From: Actinoplanes lutulentus
GTDB lineage: Bacteria; Actinomycetota; Actinomycetes; Mycobacteriales; Micromonosporaceae
Reading direction: 5' to 3'
Length of the DNA: 64,000 nucleotides
Assembly (NCBI RefSeq): GCF_003259845.1
Contig: NZ_QLMJ01000001.1
Span: 62,001-126,000, forward strand
In this document: positions 32,639 through 41,269 of the stretch, in pieces
Layout of the letters: each line of letters opens with the position of its first letter
Position numbering within the stretch: the first letter of the stretch is position 1
Position numbers and translations under genes: made by a program
Notes under the pieces: generated by a model
The model's database searches: none
What the model saw: only the letters and a program-made list of their open reading frames with translations
What the model was told of the DNA's origin: nothing

Positions 32639-33496
32639 TCAACGGTACGGATTCTGCTGGTCCTGCACTTGCGACTCCTCGGCCAGCCACTGCCGAACAG
32701 GTTCCGGCGCGTCGGTCCAGGACAGGTGGGCGAGCGCCAGACGCGCACGCGCTTTCCCCGTGCCGATCGCACCCAGGGCACGGATACAACGCCGAGCTCC
32801 CGGCAGATCCTGGTACGCGTAAACGAACTGGTCGATCAGCCCAGGCAACAGGTCCACGGCGGCAGGGTGCTGCATCCGGCCCAGCGCGTCCACGAGATGC
32901 CCGGGTTGAGGCGGCCGGGCATCCGACTCGAGGACCTCACACAGCACCGCCGCGACGTCGGCTAGCCCGGCGGCCGCGGCGAGCTGGACTATCGCATCCA
33001 GGTCCGCCCACCGCGCTTCAGCGGCGAGCCTGCGCACCATCAGCGGCGCAGCGGCACCGAAATCAGGGACAGCGGCGGACACCACCTGCGCCGAGCTGGC
33101 GTCGACCGAACCGGCTGGCAGAACCCGCAGAACCTGCGCAGCCAGCTGGTCGATCCGATCGGCATCGGCCACGGCGCGGTCGAACGGCCGAGGACCACGG
33201 ACCTCGCAGGGCGGCACACCCCAGTTGGCGACATCCCACGGCACGTCGCGCCACGGCGACACGATCGCGCCGGCGGCGATCAGGGCACGCGATTCACGAT
33301 CGTTGCGGTAGGCCACCGGGATCACCGTCAGCGCCAGTGGCTCACCGGTCGTGCGGGACTTCGCGGATTCCGGCCGGATCCCGTGCCGCGGACCGGGCCC
33401 GGTCGACATCCACTCGGTCAACGGCACCTCGAAGTCGCTCCACGGATGCCCGATCACCACGAGCACATCGTCGAGTTCCGACTGTCCACCAGCCAT
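32639..33496 (-). CDS. Hypothetical protein with helical-repeat C-terminal half
   Basis: A 285-residue soluble protein. The N-terminal 110 residues look like a compact alpha/beta domain (DDVLVVIGHPWSDFEVPL). The rest is a run of short amphipathic helices (RRLAAEARWADLDAIVQLAA; LADVAAVLCEVLES; HLVDALGRMQHPAAVDLLPG), suggestive of HEAT/ARM-like repeats. No active-site motif is recognised. Its neighbours are small unknown genes and give no role. Confidence 0.7.
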   Translation of the reverse strand: MAGGQSELDDVLVVIGHPWSDFEVPLTEWMSTGPGPRHGIRPESAKSRTTGEPLALTVIPVAYRNDRESRALIAAGAIVSPWRDVPWDVANWGVPPCEVRGPRPFDRAVADADRIDQLAAQVLRVLPAGSVDASSAQVVSAAVPDFGAAAPLMVRRLAAEARWADLDAIVQLAAAAGLADVAAVLCEVLESDARPPQPGHLVDALGRMQHPAAVDLLPGLIDQFVYAYQDLPGARRCIRALGAIGTGKARARLALAHLSWTDAPEPVRQWLAEESQVQDQQNPYR

Positions 33497-33621
33497 ATCC
33501 CGGCAGCCTACGAAGCCGTCGCAAGCGTTTCACAGAGATGGGATCGAGTTAGTTAGCACTGTCCTGACAGTCCAGCCGTCCGAACCCGGTTGAGACAGCC
33601 CCGCAACAACGTCAGACGGTG

Positions 33622-33954
33622 CTAATCATTGCCTTCGCCCGCGAGCAGGACCCGCAGACGCCTAACCTCTTCCACGAGGCGCGGCACAGCCTCCCGCGCC
33701 ATGGCGATGAAAACTGCGTTCCCATCCCAGCGTTCGTCGCCGGAATCGACGTATCGCGGATGCTGAACCAAGGTTGCGGCAACGATGTCTCGATGATCAA
33801 AATCCGGCCACCTTTCGCCGGCGCCGGTGTCGGGAACCGTGCTCACCGCCACCAGGCTCATGGCGAAGTCATCGTCCAAGGCCCGGACGAACCACGGCGC
33901 CGGAGTGGCCGCGGAGCACAACTCCTCGATCGTCACGAGTTCATCTTCATGCAT
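33622..33954 (-). CDS. Hypothetical small protein
   Basis: ATG at 33954 with GGTGGA 6 nt upstream decides the start over the GTG at 33969. The 110-residue product is acidic, with an N-terminal APWFVRALDDDFAMSLV block and a C-terminal helix (AVFIAMAREAVPRLVEEVRRLRVLL). Proteins with this layout occur near phage or plasmid genes in actinobacteria, but no function is known to me. Flanking gaps of 125 and 193 bp show nothing else. Confidence 0.65.
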   Translation of the reverse strand: MHEDELVTIEELCSAATPAPWFVRALDDDFAMSLVAVSTVPDTGAGERWPDFDHRDIVAATLVQHPRYVDSGDERWDGNAVFIAMAREAVPRLVEEVRRLRVLLAGEGND

Positions 33955-34147
33955 GTGTCCACCTTCCACAGCCCGTTGAGCCGACCTGAAGTGCCTCGCA
34001 GCCAGCAGGCGCGTGCGGCCTTAACACTGTTGCAGTCACCCTGTTCCTCAGCCACGCGAGGCGGTCGCCATTTCAGGCACCGTGAACAGGGTGATCGCAG
34101 GTGAGTGGTCGCACGAGCGGGGCGGCAGCCCGTAATTCGCAGGTGCT

Positions 34148-34435
34148 TCATTGCAGGGTATTGCGCGCCCAGGTCACTCCACAGCCGAGTACCAAGAACA
34201 GGCCGACGGCGCCGATTCTCAGCCATGGAATCGACCGGAGTCGCCGGTCGAACGCGATCGATCCACTGAACACGACACCCACCGCAAACATGACGATCAA
34301 GAAGATCGTGATCCATCGCCACGGGTGGGACCAGCTGTCCCAGAACGCCACGGCGCCGAGCCCGGCCGCGCCAAGCGGGACCACCGTGAAGAACGACAGC
34401 AGGATCGCGAGGTGCACTCGCTGAGAGGTGGTCAC
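34148..34435 (-). CDS. Hypothetical small membrane protein
   Basis: A 95-residue protein with three membrane helices (about 9-30, 40-60, 70-88). The GTG start overlaps the stop of the preceding short ORF as GTGA. No motif is recognised. Confidence 0.65.
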   Translation of the reverse strand: MTTSQRVHLAILLSFFTVVPLGAAGLGAVAFWDSWSHPWRWITIFLIVMFAVGVVFSGSIAFDRRLRSIPWLRIGAVGLFLVLGCGVTWARNTLQ

Positions 34436-34539
34436 GCGGTCATTTCCTCGCCGTCATGACCGAGCGCGGCGAGAAGGCCCAGAAAGACACTCGCCTCGTT
34501 CACGGCGGCGATCATCGGGGTCCGGGCGGGTTGGCGCAT
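34432..34539 (-). CDS. Hypothetical 35-residue ORF coupled to the membrane protein
   Basis: ATG at 34539 with GGAG nine nt upstream encodes 35 residues (helical core NEASVFLGLLAALGHDGEEM). Its TGA overlaps the GTG of the next gene, which argues that it is translated. Function unknown; reality is supported only by the ribosome site and the overlap. Confidence 0.45.
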   Translation of the reverse strand: MRQPARTPMIAAVNEASVFLGLLAALGHDGEEMTA

Positions 34540-34685
34540 TGCGGCTCCGTCCATGGAAAGGCCTGATGAGCGTAGGCCGTACTCGGGTAATGGAGAAAGG
34601 GCTCGCACACATGCCGCAGCCCCCAACGCCGAGTGACATCAAACGAACTCCGCTTGGACACGGAGGCGTTCGGGCAGCAGACACC

Positions 34686-34717
34686 GGCGCCTGAATCAGA
34701 CGCTCTCTGACGGCGCC
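34686..34717 (-). terminator. Hairpin terminator candidate after the decarboxylase operon
   Basis: Outer arms ggcgcc at 34686-34691 and 34712-34717, with inner arms tcaga/tctga around a cgctc loop, lie 7 nt beyond the last minus-strand gene (34725). There is no U-run, as is common in actinomycetes. Confidence 0.45.
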
Positions 34718-34724
34718 CGTCGGG

Positions 34725-34913
34725 TCACGGTGTCGCCAGGTCGGCGGTCTCCGCATCGTTGAACGGAATCCGAGCAACGCACAAGAACGCCCGCAACGTC
34801 GTCGCGAGCCCGTCCAACTGATCGTCCTCGACGAACGCGTACCCGCGATGGGACCAAAGATCGGCGATCTGCTCCGCCGTCTGCCGCAGAGTGTCCTGAT
34901 CCGGTTCGGACAT
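34725..34913 (-). CDS. Hypothetical small acidic protein
   Basis: ATG at 34913 with AGGAG nine nt upstream gives 62 residues, a helical acidic protein (TLRQTAEQIADLWSHRGYAF). It lies 26 nt after the small Cys protein and before a hairpin terminator, so it is the last gene of the transporter/decarboxylase operon. Function unknown. Confidence 0.65.
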   Translation of the reverse strand: MSEPDQDTLRQTAEQIADLWSHRGYAFVEDDQLDGLATTLRAFLCVARIPFNDAETADLATP

Positions 34914-34939
34914 GGTGTTCTCCTGTCGCCTCGCAGGAA

Positions 34940-35155
34940 CTATCGGGCCCACTTCAGAAACCGCTCGAAGAGCGCGGCGGGTGACTCATCAGCGAGCACA
35001 TGTGCGGCGTCCTCGATTTCCATCCACAACCGCATGGCGAGTTGCACCGGGTCCGGCGTCGATGCCACCAGGTACTCCCGCGCCGGATCGCACGGCCATG
35101 CCTTATCGCAGCTCAGGCAGTTGTACGTGGCCCGGTCCGGCTGGTGTTTAATCAC
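34940..35155 (-). CDS. Small Cys-containing protein (CxxC-like) of the decarboxylase operon
   Basis: The GTG at 35155 overlaps the decarboxylase stop as GTGA. The 71-residue product begins with a Cys cluster (YNCLSCDKAWPCDP) that could hold zinc, followed by a helical C-terminus (MRLWMEIEDAAHVLADE). Small actinobacterial proteins with C-x2-C-x4-WPC are frequent and uncharacterised. Its role in the operon is unknown. Confidence 0.7.
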   Translation of the reverse strand: MIKHQPDRATYNCLSCDKAWPCDPAREYLVASTPDPVQLAMRLWMEIEDAAHVLADESPAALFERFLKWAR

Positions 35156-36264
35156 GGCGCCGCCGTCTTCAGGTCGGCGACGACCTCGTCGATCCAGGCC
35201 TGTTCGGTGCCGGGCATGCAGATGATCCGGCCGACCTGCGCGTCGCCGCCGAACACCCATGGCCGTGGCAGCGGCCCGGGTTGCCGAAGCGTCACGGTGA
35301 AAGCCAGAGGCAGCCGGTCCGCCGGCCAGCCGATGCGGTGCAGGGCTTCCGCGGTGTAGGCGGCCAGCTCGCGCGCCTGCCGGGCGCGTTCCCGGTGTAC
35401 GCCCCACCCGTGGTCGAACAACGCGGCCCGCAACAGCAGCGGGGTGTGCCCGGAGCGTGAACCGGCGATCGTGGTGTCAGCCGCCCCGATGTAGGACACC
35501 GGCCGCTGATCCTGCAGGGCCGGCCTGCGCGGGTAGATCAGGACCGCGCAGGGCATCAGGGTAGACAGGAACTTGTGCCCGGACACCACCACGCTCGTCG
35601 CCCCGGCACCGAAGTCGAACGCTGGCCGCTCCCGTAGTGGCAGCAGGGCGAGAGGCAACCCGGCGAGCGCCGCGTCCACATGGATGCGCCTCCGCACGAT
35701 CCCCAGGTCGTCGCAGAGCGACGCGATGCCGGGGACGTCGTCGACTGCTTCACGTTCGGTGGTCCCGACGGTCGCCACGATCATCGCTGCCTTGTCCCGG
35801 TGTTCCTGCAGCGTCGAGCGCAGGTCGTCGAGCATCATCCGCCCGTCGTGATCGACGCCGACCCGCGCCAGCGGAGCCCGCACGATCCGCGCCGCTTTCG
35901 CCACCGAGTAGTGCGCGGCCGTGGAGGCATAGACAACCAGGTCAGGGTGCGCGGTTGCGGCCTCGTCGACGGCGTGCAGGGTTCCCTCGCTGGCGCCGGA
36001 GGTGACGTATCCCCAGACGTCGTTGCCGCCGCCGAACAGTGCGCCGAGGCAGCGGACCACGTCGATCTCGGCTTGTTTGGTGTGGTTGGGTCCGTGCCCG
36101 CCCTGCCACGGATCGCCGACGTTGTTCAGCAGCCGCGTCGTCATCACCTCCGCGAGCTGCGGAAAGCTGAGATCGGTGGCGCCGGGGAACGCGAGGTTGA
36201 AGTGCGCCGCCGACCGGCCCGGCTCGGACAGCACGAACCGGCCGGCGGAGTCGAAGAGCGTCAT
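35152..36264 (-). CDS. PLP-dependent group II amino-acid decarboxylase (histidine-decarboxylase-like)
   Basis: A 370-residue protein. The PLP lysine is Lys231 in VVVSGHKFLST, the cofactor Asp is Asp197 in IHVDAALAG, and the N-terminal GGHGPNHTKQAEIDVV and VTSGASEGTLHAV blocks fit aspartate-aminotransferase-fold decarboxylases close to serine/histidine decarboxylases. The expected reaction is loss of CO2 from an L-amino acid to give an amine. ATG overlaps the upstream stop as ATGA and the stop overlaps the next GTG, so translation is coupled through the operon. An APC-type transporter in the same operon would suit amino acid/amine exchange. Substrate not determined. Confidence 0.9.
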   Translation of the reverse strand: MTLFDSAGRFVLSEPGRSAAHFNLAFPGATDLSFPQLAEVMTTRLLNNVGDPWQGGHGPNHTKQAEIDVVRCLGALFGGGNDVWGYVTSGASEGTLHAVDEAATAHPDLVVYASTAAHYSVAKAARIVRAPLARVGVDHDGRMMLDDLRSTLQEHRDKAAMIVATVGTTEREAVDDVPGIASLCDDLGIVRRRIHVDAALAGLPLALLPLRERPAFDFGAGATSVVVSGHKFLSTLMPCAVLIYPRRPALQDQRPVSYIGAADTTIAGSRSGHTPLLLRAALFDHGWGVHRERARQARELAAYTAEALHRIGWPADRLPLAFTVTLRQPGPLPRPWVFGGDAQVGRIICMPGTEQAWIDEVVADLKTAAP

Positions 36265-37076
36265 GACCGTGCCCGCCGATCGGTCTCAGCGACCCGTACC
36301 TCGTGATCGAGAGCGGTCATCCACGACAGCACATGCCCGACCCGGCTCTCCTGATACAGCGTGCTCAGGCTGACTTTCAGATAGGGATGCGGCGACAGGA
36401 TCTCCGGCGTCGAGAACGCCTGATGGCTCCAGATGGTCACCTTGCCGTGCCCGCCCGCGGCACGCCGGTCAGCGACGAACGCCCGCTGCCCGTCCGGTCC
36501 GTCCGGCGCCCCACACACGTACAGAAACGTCCCCGGGATCTGCAACGCGCTGCTCGCGGTGCGGCACACCTGCGCCCAGGTCCCGGTCCGGGTGTCCAGG
36601 CTCGACATCACCAACCCGAGATACACGGCGTCATCGCCGACGCCGACCGCCCGGTCCGCGATCTCCCGGCGCACATCCCACAGCTGGCCCTTCGCCCGCC
36701 CACGCGCAAGGTCGACGAGCGCGCCCAGAAGGTCGACGGGATCGTCCGGTTCGGGTCCGGCCAACCACAGCTTGGTCGCGGCCGCGACCTGCCCACTCTG
36801 CTGCCGAAAGATAAAGGCCAGTCCGTACGGAGATAGCGGCCGTTTGTAGCGTCGTTCCCAGGCCGCATCCGCGTGCCGGACGTTCATCTCCCGTGCCCGT
36901 TCGAAGATTCGCCATTCCAGGTCTTGGCGGCGCCGGGTCTGTTCGGTTTCTGCGGCGTGGGTGTGCTGGTCGGTGTCGAGCGGATCAAGGCGTGGCCGGC
37001 GTGTGCCCTGGTGGTGCAGCGGGGAGCGTTGGGCCGGCGGACGCCAGCCGTGCTGGGGTTCGGTCATCGCGGTCAT
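36261..37076 (-). CDS. Hypothetical protein of the decarboxylase operon
   Basis: A 271-residue soluble protein with a charged, Arg/His/Gln-rich N-terminus (about 1-60) and a folded remainder. There is a Gly-Asp-Asp region (GVGDDAVYLGLV) and TFLYVCGAPDGPDGQ. No signal, membrane segment or catalytic motif is recognised. It overlaps the transporter stop (ATGA) and the decarboxylase start (ATGA), so stoichiometric coupling with both is likely. It may be an accessory enzyme or regulator of the amine pathway; unproven. Confidence 0.75.
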   Translation of the reverse strand: MTAMTEPQHGWRPPAQRSPLHHQGTRRPRLDPLDTDQHTHAAETEQTRRRQDLEWRIFERAREMNVRHADAAWERRYKRPLSPYGLAFIFRQQSGQVAAATKLWLAGPEPDDPVDLLGALVDLARGRAKGQLWDVRREIADRAVGVGDDAVYLGLVMSSLDTRTGTWAQVCRTASSALQIPGTFLYVCGAPDGPDGQRAFVADRRAAGGHGKVTIWSHQAFSTPEILSPHPYLKVSLSTLYQESRVGHVLSWMTALDHEVRVAETDRRARS

Positions 37077-38536
37077 ACCTCGACGTCCCCGAGCGCCGGA
37101 TCCTGGACCGTCCGACCATCTGGCACACCTCGCCCGATGCCCTCATAGACATCTGGACGAGCGCGCCTCAGCCACCATCCGACCCCTGCCGCTGTCAGCA
37201 CGGCTACGCCGATTGGCGCCGCGACCAGCCACGGCCGCCCCGACCCGGGCGCGGTGCCGAGCAGCGTGCCCAGGCTTGACGCCATGAAGATCAGCACCAG
37301 GATGCCGAGAATCCCACCGGCGAACGGGCACACCTGCCGCACCCACACCGACTCGGACCCACCCAGCCCTTGATCGAAGAAGTGCAGGGCTGACCAGGAC
37401 GCGGCCGTCAACAACAGCAGCACGCAGAACGCGCCGATCGTCGACAGCCACGGAAAGATCGTGCCCATCGGATCGGCGCCCGCGATCGTGAACAGGCCGA
37501 GAACCAGCGCCGCCGTCACCGACTGCACTGCCGTGCCGCCGAGCGGCGCCCCGCCCTTTGCACCCGGACTCACGCGCGCCCAACGGGCTGGCAGGACACG
37601 CTCCCGGGCGAGGGCGAACACGTAGCGGGCGACGGCGGCGTGGAACGACGACATCGCGGCGAGAATGCTGGTCACCAGCAACAGCGTCGCCAGGTCAGCG
37701 ATGCCAATCCCGTACACATCGGAAAGAAGCGCGAGCGGCTGACGGGCCTGATCCCCGGCAGCCTGCCGAAGGTCGGCGAAGCCGACCCAGGCGCCATACG
37801 CCCACGACGCCAGGCAATAAAGGATCCCGCAGCCACCGATCGCTGTCGTCGCGCCAACGGCGAGGGCCCGGTGGGAGAGGGCCTCCTCCGCGTAGGCCAT
37901 CACCGTGTCGGTACCCGCGAACGCCGCCGCCGCATAGATCAGCAGCGTCGCCGCGGCTCCCGAGACGAGCAGGCTCGACGGAGCGAACACCAGCCCGGCA
38001 CCCATTCCGCCGCTGCGGTGGGTGAAGCCGGCCGCGATGAACAACACGACCACGGCGACCTCAAGGGCCAGCAGAATGCCGAGCACCTTCGCCCCGACCG
38101 CACCCGGATACTGCCCGAGCAGTAGAACAATCAGCCAGCCGATCGCCGCCCAAACCCACCAGGGGCCACCGACCAGCTCGGCCAGGGTGGTGCCGAACAG
38201 TGGGTACAGGCTGATCTGCAAAGCGTTGTAGCCGACGAACGCGATCCCGGCCCCGACCAGGCCGAGCATCGGACTTCCGCCGACGGCGAGTTGGGCATAG
38301 AACGGCGCGCCATGGCGAACGTGTCGCCCAACTGCCACATAGCCGACCGCAAGGATCCCAATGACCGCCATGAGCAGCAGAAATGACAGCGGCACCCCAG
38401 CCGCACCGGTCGCGGCATAGGTGGCTGGGATACCACCGTTGAGTACGGTCTGCGGCGAGCTCGCGACGATCGCGGCCCCCGCTAGCGCGGCCGGACCCAT
38501 CGTGAACCGAGCCAGCACCTTCGGTCCGGACGTCAC
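37073..38536 (-). CDS. APC-superfamily amino acid/amine permease
   Basis: A 487-residue membrane protein with about twelve helices and APC-type features: the unwound first helix (GPAALAGAAIVASSPQTVLNG) and an AEEAL motif after helix 6 (DTVMAYAEEALSHRA). The GTG start overlaps the stop of the 42-residue ORF (GTGA) and its stop overlaps the next gene (ATGA). With the downstream decarboxylase it could import the amino acid, export the amine, or exchange the two. Direction and substrate are inference. Confidence 0.92.
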   Translation of the reverse strand: MTSGPKVLARFTMGPAALAGAAIVASSPQTVLNGGIPATYAATGAAGVPLSFLLLMAVIGILAVGYVAVGRHVRHGAPFYAQLAVGGSPMLGLVGAGIAFVGYNALQISLYPLFGTTLAELVGGPWWVWAAIGWLIVLLLGQYPGAVGAKVLGILLALEVAVVVLFIAAGFTHRSGGMGAGLVFAPSSLLVSGAAATLLIYAAAAFAGTDTVMAYAEEALSHRALAVGATTAIGGCGILYCLASWAYGAWVGFADLRQAAGDQARQPLALLSDVYGIGIADLATLLLVTSILAAMSSFHAAVARYVFALARERVLPARWARVSPGAKGGAPLGGTAVQSVTAALVLGLFTIAGADPMGTIFPWLSTIGAFCVLLLLTAASWSALHFFDQGLGGSESVWVRQVCPFAGGILGILVLIFMASSLGTLLGTAPGSGRPWLVAAPIGVAVLTAAGVGWWLRRARPDVYEGIGRGVPDGRTVQDPALGDVEV

Positions 38537-38661
38537 TCGATCACCAGCTCAGAAGCCATCCGCTCGGCGTCCGGCGGAATTGGAGACTCGTTGACTGGAA
38601 ACGTCACGTCAAGGACACGGCCGGAATGGCTGGGAAAGGCAGCGATAAACGATCCGCCCAT
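38533..38661 (-). CDS. 42-residue peptide heading the transporter/decarboxylase operon
   Basis: ATG at 38661 with a strong AGGAGG ribosome site encodes 42 residues (starts MGGSFIAAFPSHSGRVL, ends MASELVIE), and its TGA overlaps the transporter GTG as GTGA. The strong site and 4-nt coupling argue that it is a real gene. There is no signal peptide, Cys or hydrophobic segment. It could be a small structural subunit, a translational leader or a signalling peptide; none is shown by the sequence. Confidence 0.7.
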   Translation of the reverse strand: MGGSFIAAFPSHSGRVLDVTFPVNESPIPPDAERMASELVIE

Positions 38662-38759
38662 GGCGGAAGCCTCCTGAGGGGTGAAAGGCGATCAAGTAGT
38701 TCGCCCGAGGGAATGAGCACCGATGGGGTTGCCGGATTCGGTGGCCTTCGAGTGAGCGT

Positions 38760-38930
38760 TCAGGCTGTGCGGACGCCGTCTAGTGGCTCTGCCTGCGGCG
38801 ACGCGTGCGGTTCCGCATCTGGGAATGTCCACTCGCCACACCTCGGGCACCATCGGCTCTTGACCTTGAAACTGAACAGCCCTGCCAGGTAGGCCACGGC
38901 GACTCCTAGGGACACAACCCCAATGATCAT
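38760..38930 (-). CDS. Small membrane protein with Cys-pair (zinc-ribbon-like) tail
   Basis: The ATG at 38930 with GAGGTGG upstream gives 56 residues: one membrane helix (about 3-22), then RWCPRCGEWTF, a CPxC knuckle, and an acidic tail. It lies 98 nt upstream of the 42-residue ORF on the same strand and divergent from the XRE regulator. It may anchor or sense at the membrane; function unknown. Confidence 0.7.
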   Translation of the reverse strand: MIIGVVSLGVAVAYLAGLFSFKVKSRWCPRCGEWTFPDAEPHASPQAEPLDGVRTA

Positions 38931-39070
38931 TTGATTCACCACCTCAAATTGAGCAGGACCAGCGGACCGGGTAGTCAAATGTAAAGACCGTCCCGTACGG
39001 CTAAGGGAATTCGCCGCTCACCATTTTGTGATCCAATTATTTGAGATACGGTGCCATCGGAAAGGTCAGC

Positions 39071-39095
39071 GCTGTCCGGTTCTGTGTCCCGGACA
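39071..39095. promoter_or_regulatory. Inverted repeat, candidate operator of the XRE regulator
   Basis: Arms ctgtccgg (39071-39078) and ccggacag (39088-39095) are perfect inverses 40 nt before the regulator start, with an extra ggacagt copy just after. It is placed to allow autoregulation and control of the divergent genes. Binding is inference. Confidence 0.45.
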
Positions 39096-39134
39096 GTCAG
39101 GACAGTCGGGCCACTTTCCTCACGGGGGCCGCCA

Positions 39135-40466
39135 ATGATCGGCAAAGAACAGAACTTCGGCGAAGCGCTGCGACACCTGCGAGACGCGCGCGGCCTGTCG
39201 GTACGGCAACTGGCCGACCTGGCCTGCATCTCCAAGTCCAAAATCGGAGCGATGGAGCACAGCGACGGCCGCAACGTGGATCCCCGTGACGCTGAGCGAC
39301 TGGATGTGGTCTTGCAGTCAGGCATAACCTTGACCACAGCAGCCCGCCGCGATCGGCTCGCCGCACTGTCGATGGCTACCCGGGTTCTGCTGGCCGGCCC
39401 GAACCGCTACACCGACCTCTCCGCAGTCCTGCTGAAAGCGGGGATCGAACCGTCAGGAGATGACGCCGTGGAGCGACGCACCTTCCTTGGCGCAGGGATC
39501 ATTCTCCCCGCGTTGACCCTCGAGGCAACACGTCACGGCATGGGTACGTCCATGTCGGGCCGAGAAGAGTTCTCGGTCGATGAGTGGCAAGAGATCGTCG
39601 TGGAGCACGGGCATAACTACATGACCATGTCGCCCGATGAGCTGCTCGAAGTCCTTATGGTGGACATGATCGCCATTCAGTACGCCGGCGCGCAGGTCGA
39701 CGATGCCGGGGCCCGTAACCTTCGACGTGCGAGCGCAATGCTTGCCGCCCTGACCGCGATGACCGTGTCGAACCTCGGCCGGCTACGCGAAGCCCGCCGG
39801 TGGTGGCGCACCGCTCGCATGCTCGCTGACCAGTCCACCGATCCGGTGACACGCACTTGGGTGCGCGGCAGTGAAGTTGTCAGGGCTCTCCATGAACAGC
39901 GGCCCGTCGAATCGATCATCTCGATGGCCGATCGCTATGAGCTGGAACTCGGCGAGGCTCCACGCGAAGCCCTTCCGGAATTACTCGGAGGTAAAGCCCA
40001 AGCGCTGGCGCTGGCTGGCAGATCAGAAGAAGCGAGCAGCAGCCTGTCTAAGCTGGAAGACGTCTTCACCGACCTGCCGCCCTCGGTGACAGGTCAAGGA
40101 CATCCTTTTGGGTGGCCCGCTTACTGTCTCGGCTTCACCCGCTCCTACGTCCACTCCTTCAACGGGAATTACCCCGAGGCGGAAAAGGCGCAGGACGCCA
40201 CGATCGCCCTCTACCCGGCCACCCACCGGCGCGGACCCGCAATGATCAAATTACAACGAGCGATCTGCATGTCCAGGGCCGGGGCAGCCGCTGAAGCGGC
40301 TCGCGACGCGCAAGCAGTCCTCGAAAGCCTGCCCGCGGCCGACCGCATCCGCCCGATCGCCGGCCTTTCCCGCCAAGTCCTCAACGGCATTCCAGCATCC
40401 GCTGAGAAGCTGCCCGAGGTGCGAAGCTACCGGGAGTTCCTCGCCGCAACCCAGCAGATGAGCTGA
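39135..40466 (+). CDS. XRE-family regulator with C-terminal TPR-like helices
   Basis: ATG at 39135 gives 443 residues. Residues 8-62 form a lambda-repressor-type helix-turn-helix (FGEALRHLRDARGLSVRQLA, ISKSKIGAMEHSDG). The remaining residues are paired helices typical of the TPR domains of actinomycete XRE regulators, ending in alternating A/L helices. An RRTFLGAGIILPALTLEA stretch links the two parts. Such TPR domains often bind peptides or partner proteins. It is divergent from the small-peptide/transporter operon and 5 nt before a GNAT gene with which it is probably cotranscribed. Confidence 0.9.
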   Translation: MIGKEQNFGEALRHLRDARGLSVRQLADLACISKSKIGAMEHSDGRNVDPRDAERLDVVLQSGITLTTAARRDRLAALSMATRVLLAGPNRYTDLSAVLLKAGIEPSGDDAVERRTFLGAGIILPALTLEATRHGMGTSMSGREEFSVDEWQEIVVEHGHNYMTMSPDELLEVLMVDMIAIQYAGAQVDDAGARNLRRASAMLAALTAMTVSNLGRLREARRWWRTARMLADQSTDPVTRTWVRGSEVVRALHEQRPVESIISMADRYELELGEAPREALPELLGGKAQALALAGRSEEASSSLSKLEDVFTDLPPSVTGQGHPFGWPAYCLGFTRSYVHSFNGNYPEAEKAQDATIALYPATHRRGPAMIKLQRAICMSRAGAAAEAARDAQAVLESLPAADRIRPIAGLSRQVLNGIPASAEKLPEVRSYREFLAATQQMS

Positions 40467-40471
40467 ACTGC

Positions 40472-41041
40472 ATGTCCATTCGAATCAATGACGCGACCCT
40501 GCGTCACTCCAGCGCAGACGAAGCCCTCCGGCTGCGCGAGCACCTGATCCCCATCTATGCGGCAACGCACGCGCACTTGATCGACCAGTCGTGGTACGCA
40601 CCGGAGACCTTCTGGTCCCGCCTCACCAACATGTACGCTAAGGCCCGCGACTTCGACCTGGTGACCGCCTGGATCGGCGCCGACTGCATCGGATACGCGT
40701 TCGGCAGCCCAAGAGACGGCGACAGCGAACTCTGGGCTCAGCTGCAGGCCTTCTTCCCCGATGTTGAAGCCTCAGGCCCGATCTACATTTTCCGCGAGTT
40801 CGCTGTTGCCCCAACCCATCAACGCCACGGCCACGGCACCCGCATCCACGACGAACTACTACGCGGCCGACCCGAGCAGATCGCCCACCTCCTGGTCCGC
40901 GGCGACAATGAACCCGCACAAGCCGCCTACCGCCGCTGGGGATGGACCCACATAGGAACGAAGCGGCCGTTCGAGAACTCGCCCACCTTCGACGCGATGG
41001 CCCTCGACCTGGGCGACACGACCCGCTCCGAGGCTGAATGA
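40472..41041 (+). CDS. GNAT-family N-acetyltransferase
   Basis: A 189-residue protein. The acetyl-CoA-binding motif is seen in IFREFAVAPTHQRHGHGTRI, followed by a beta-bulge and YRRWGWTHIGTKRPF typical of the GNAT C-terminus. Starts 5 nt after the regulator stop, so it belongs to the same transcript. The acceptor is unknown; small-molecule or peptide acetylation is usual for stand-alone members. Confidence 0.88.
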   Translation: MSIRINDATLRHSSADEALRLREHLIPIYAATHAHLIDQSWYAPETFWSRLTNMYAKARDFDLVTAWIGADCIGYAFGSPRDGDSELWAQLQAFFPDVEASGPIYIFREFAVAPTHQRHGHGTRIHDELLRGRPEQIAHLLVRGDNEPAQAAYRRWGWTHIGTKRPFENSPTFDAMALDLGDTTRSEAE

Positions 41042-41269
41042 TCACGTTTACTGATCCGAGTTGAGTGCACTCGACTGCCCAGAGAGGCTGGCGGCCTTTA
41101 ACCGCAGCCTCGGCCCTGTGAGCCGGTAACGAATCGGCGGTGCTCACACGGACTCCGAGTTTCGACTAGGAGTGTGAGGGGTCCCGATAGGGTGTTCGTA
41201 GCCCACGAACTGGTCCGGTGAGCGTAAAGTACGCACTACCGGCTATAACTCTTGTACCGCGGGGGATAA
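41042..41269. promoter_or_regulatory. Intergenic region with promoter for the orphan gene
   Basis: 228 bp. A tataac box (in ggctataactc) lies about 25 nt before the ATG, and GGGGGA forms the ribosome site. A 10-bp palindrome gagtgcactc lies near the left end. Base composition begins to drop here toward the AT-richer gene. Confidence 0.4.

Noticed and set aside
35152..38661. RiPP biosynthesis cluster with the 42-residue ORF as precursor
   Set aside because: The peptide has no Cys or Ser/Thr-rich core or recognisable leader, and no cyclase, dehydratase, radical-SAM or ATP-grasp gene adjoins it.
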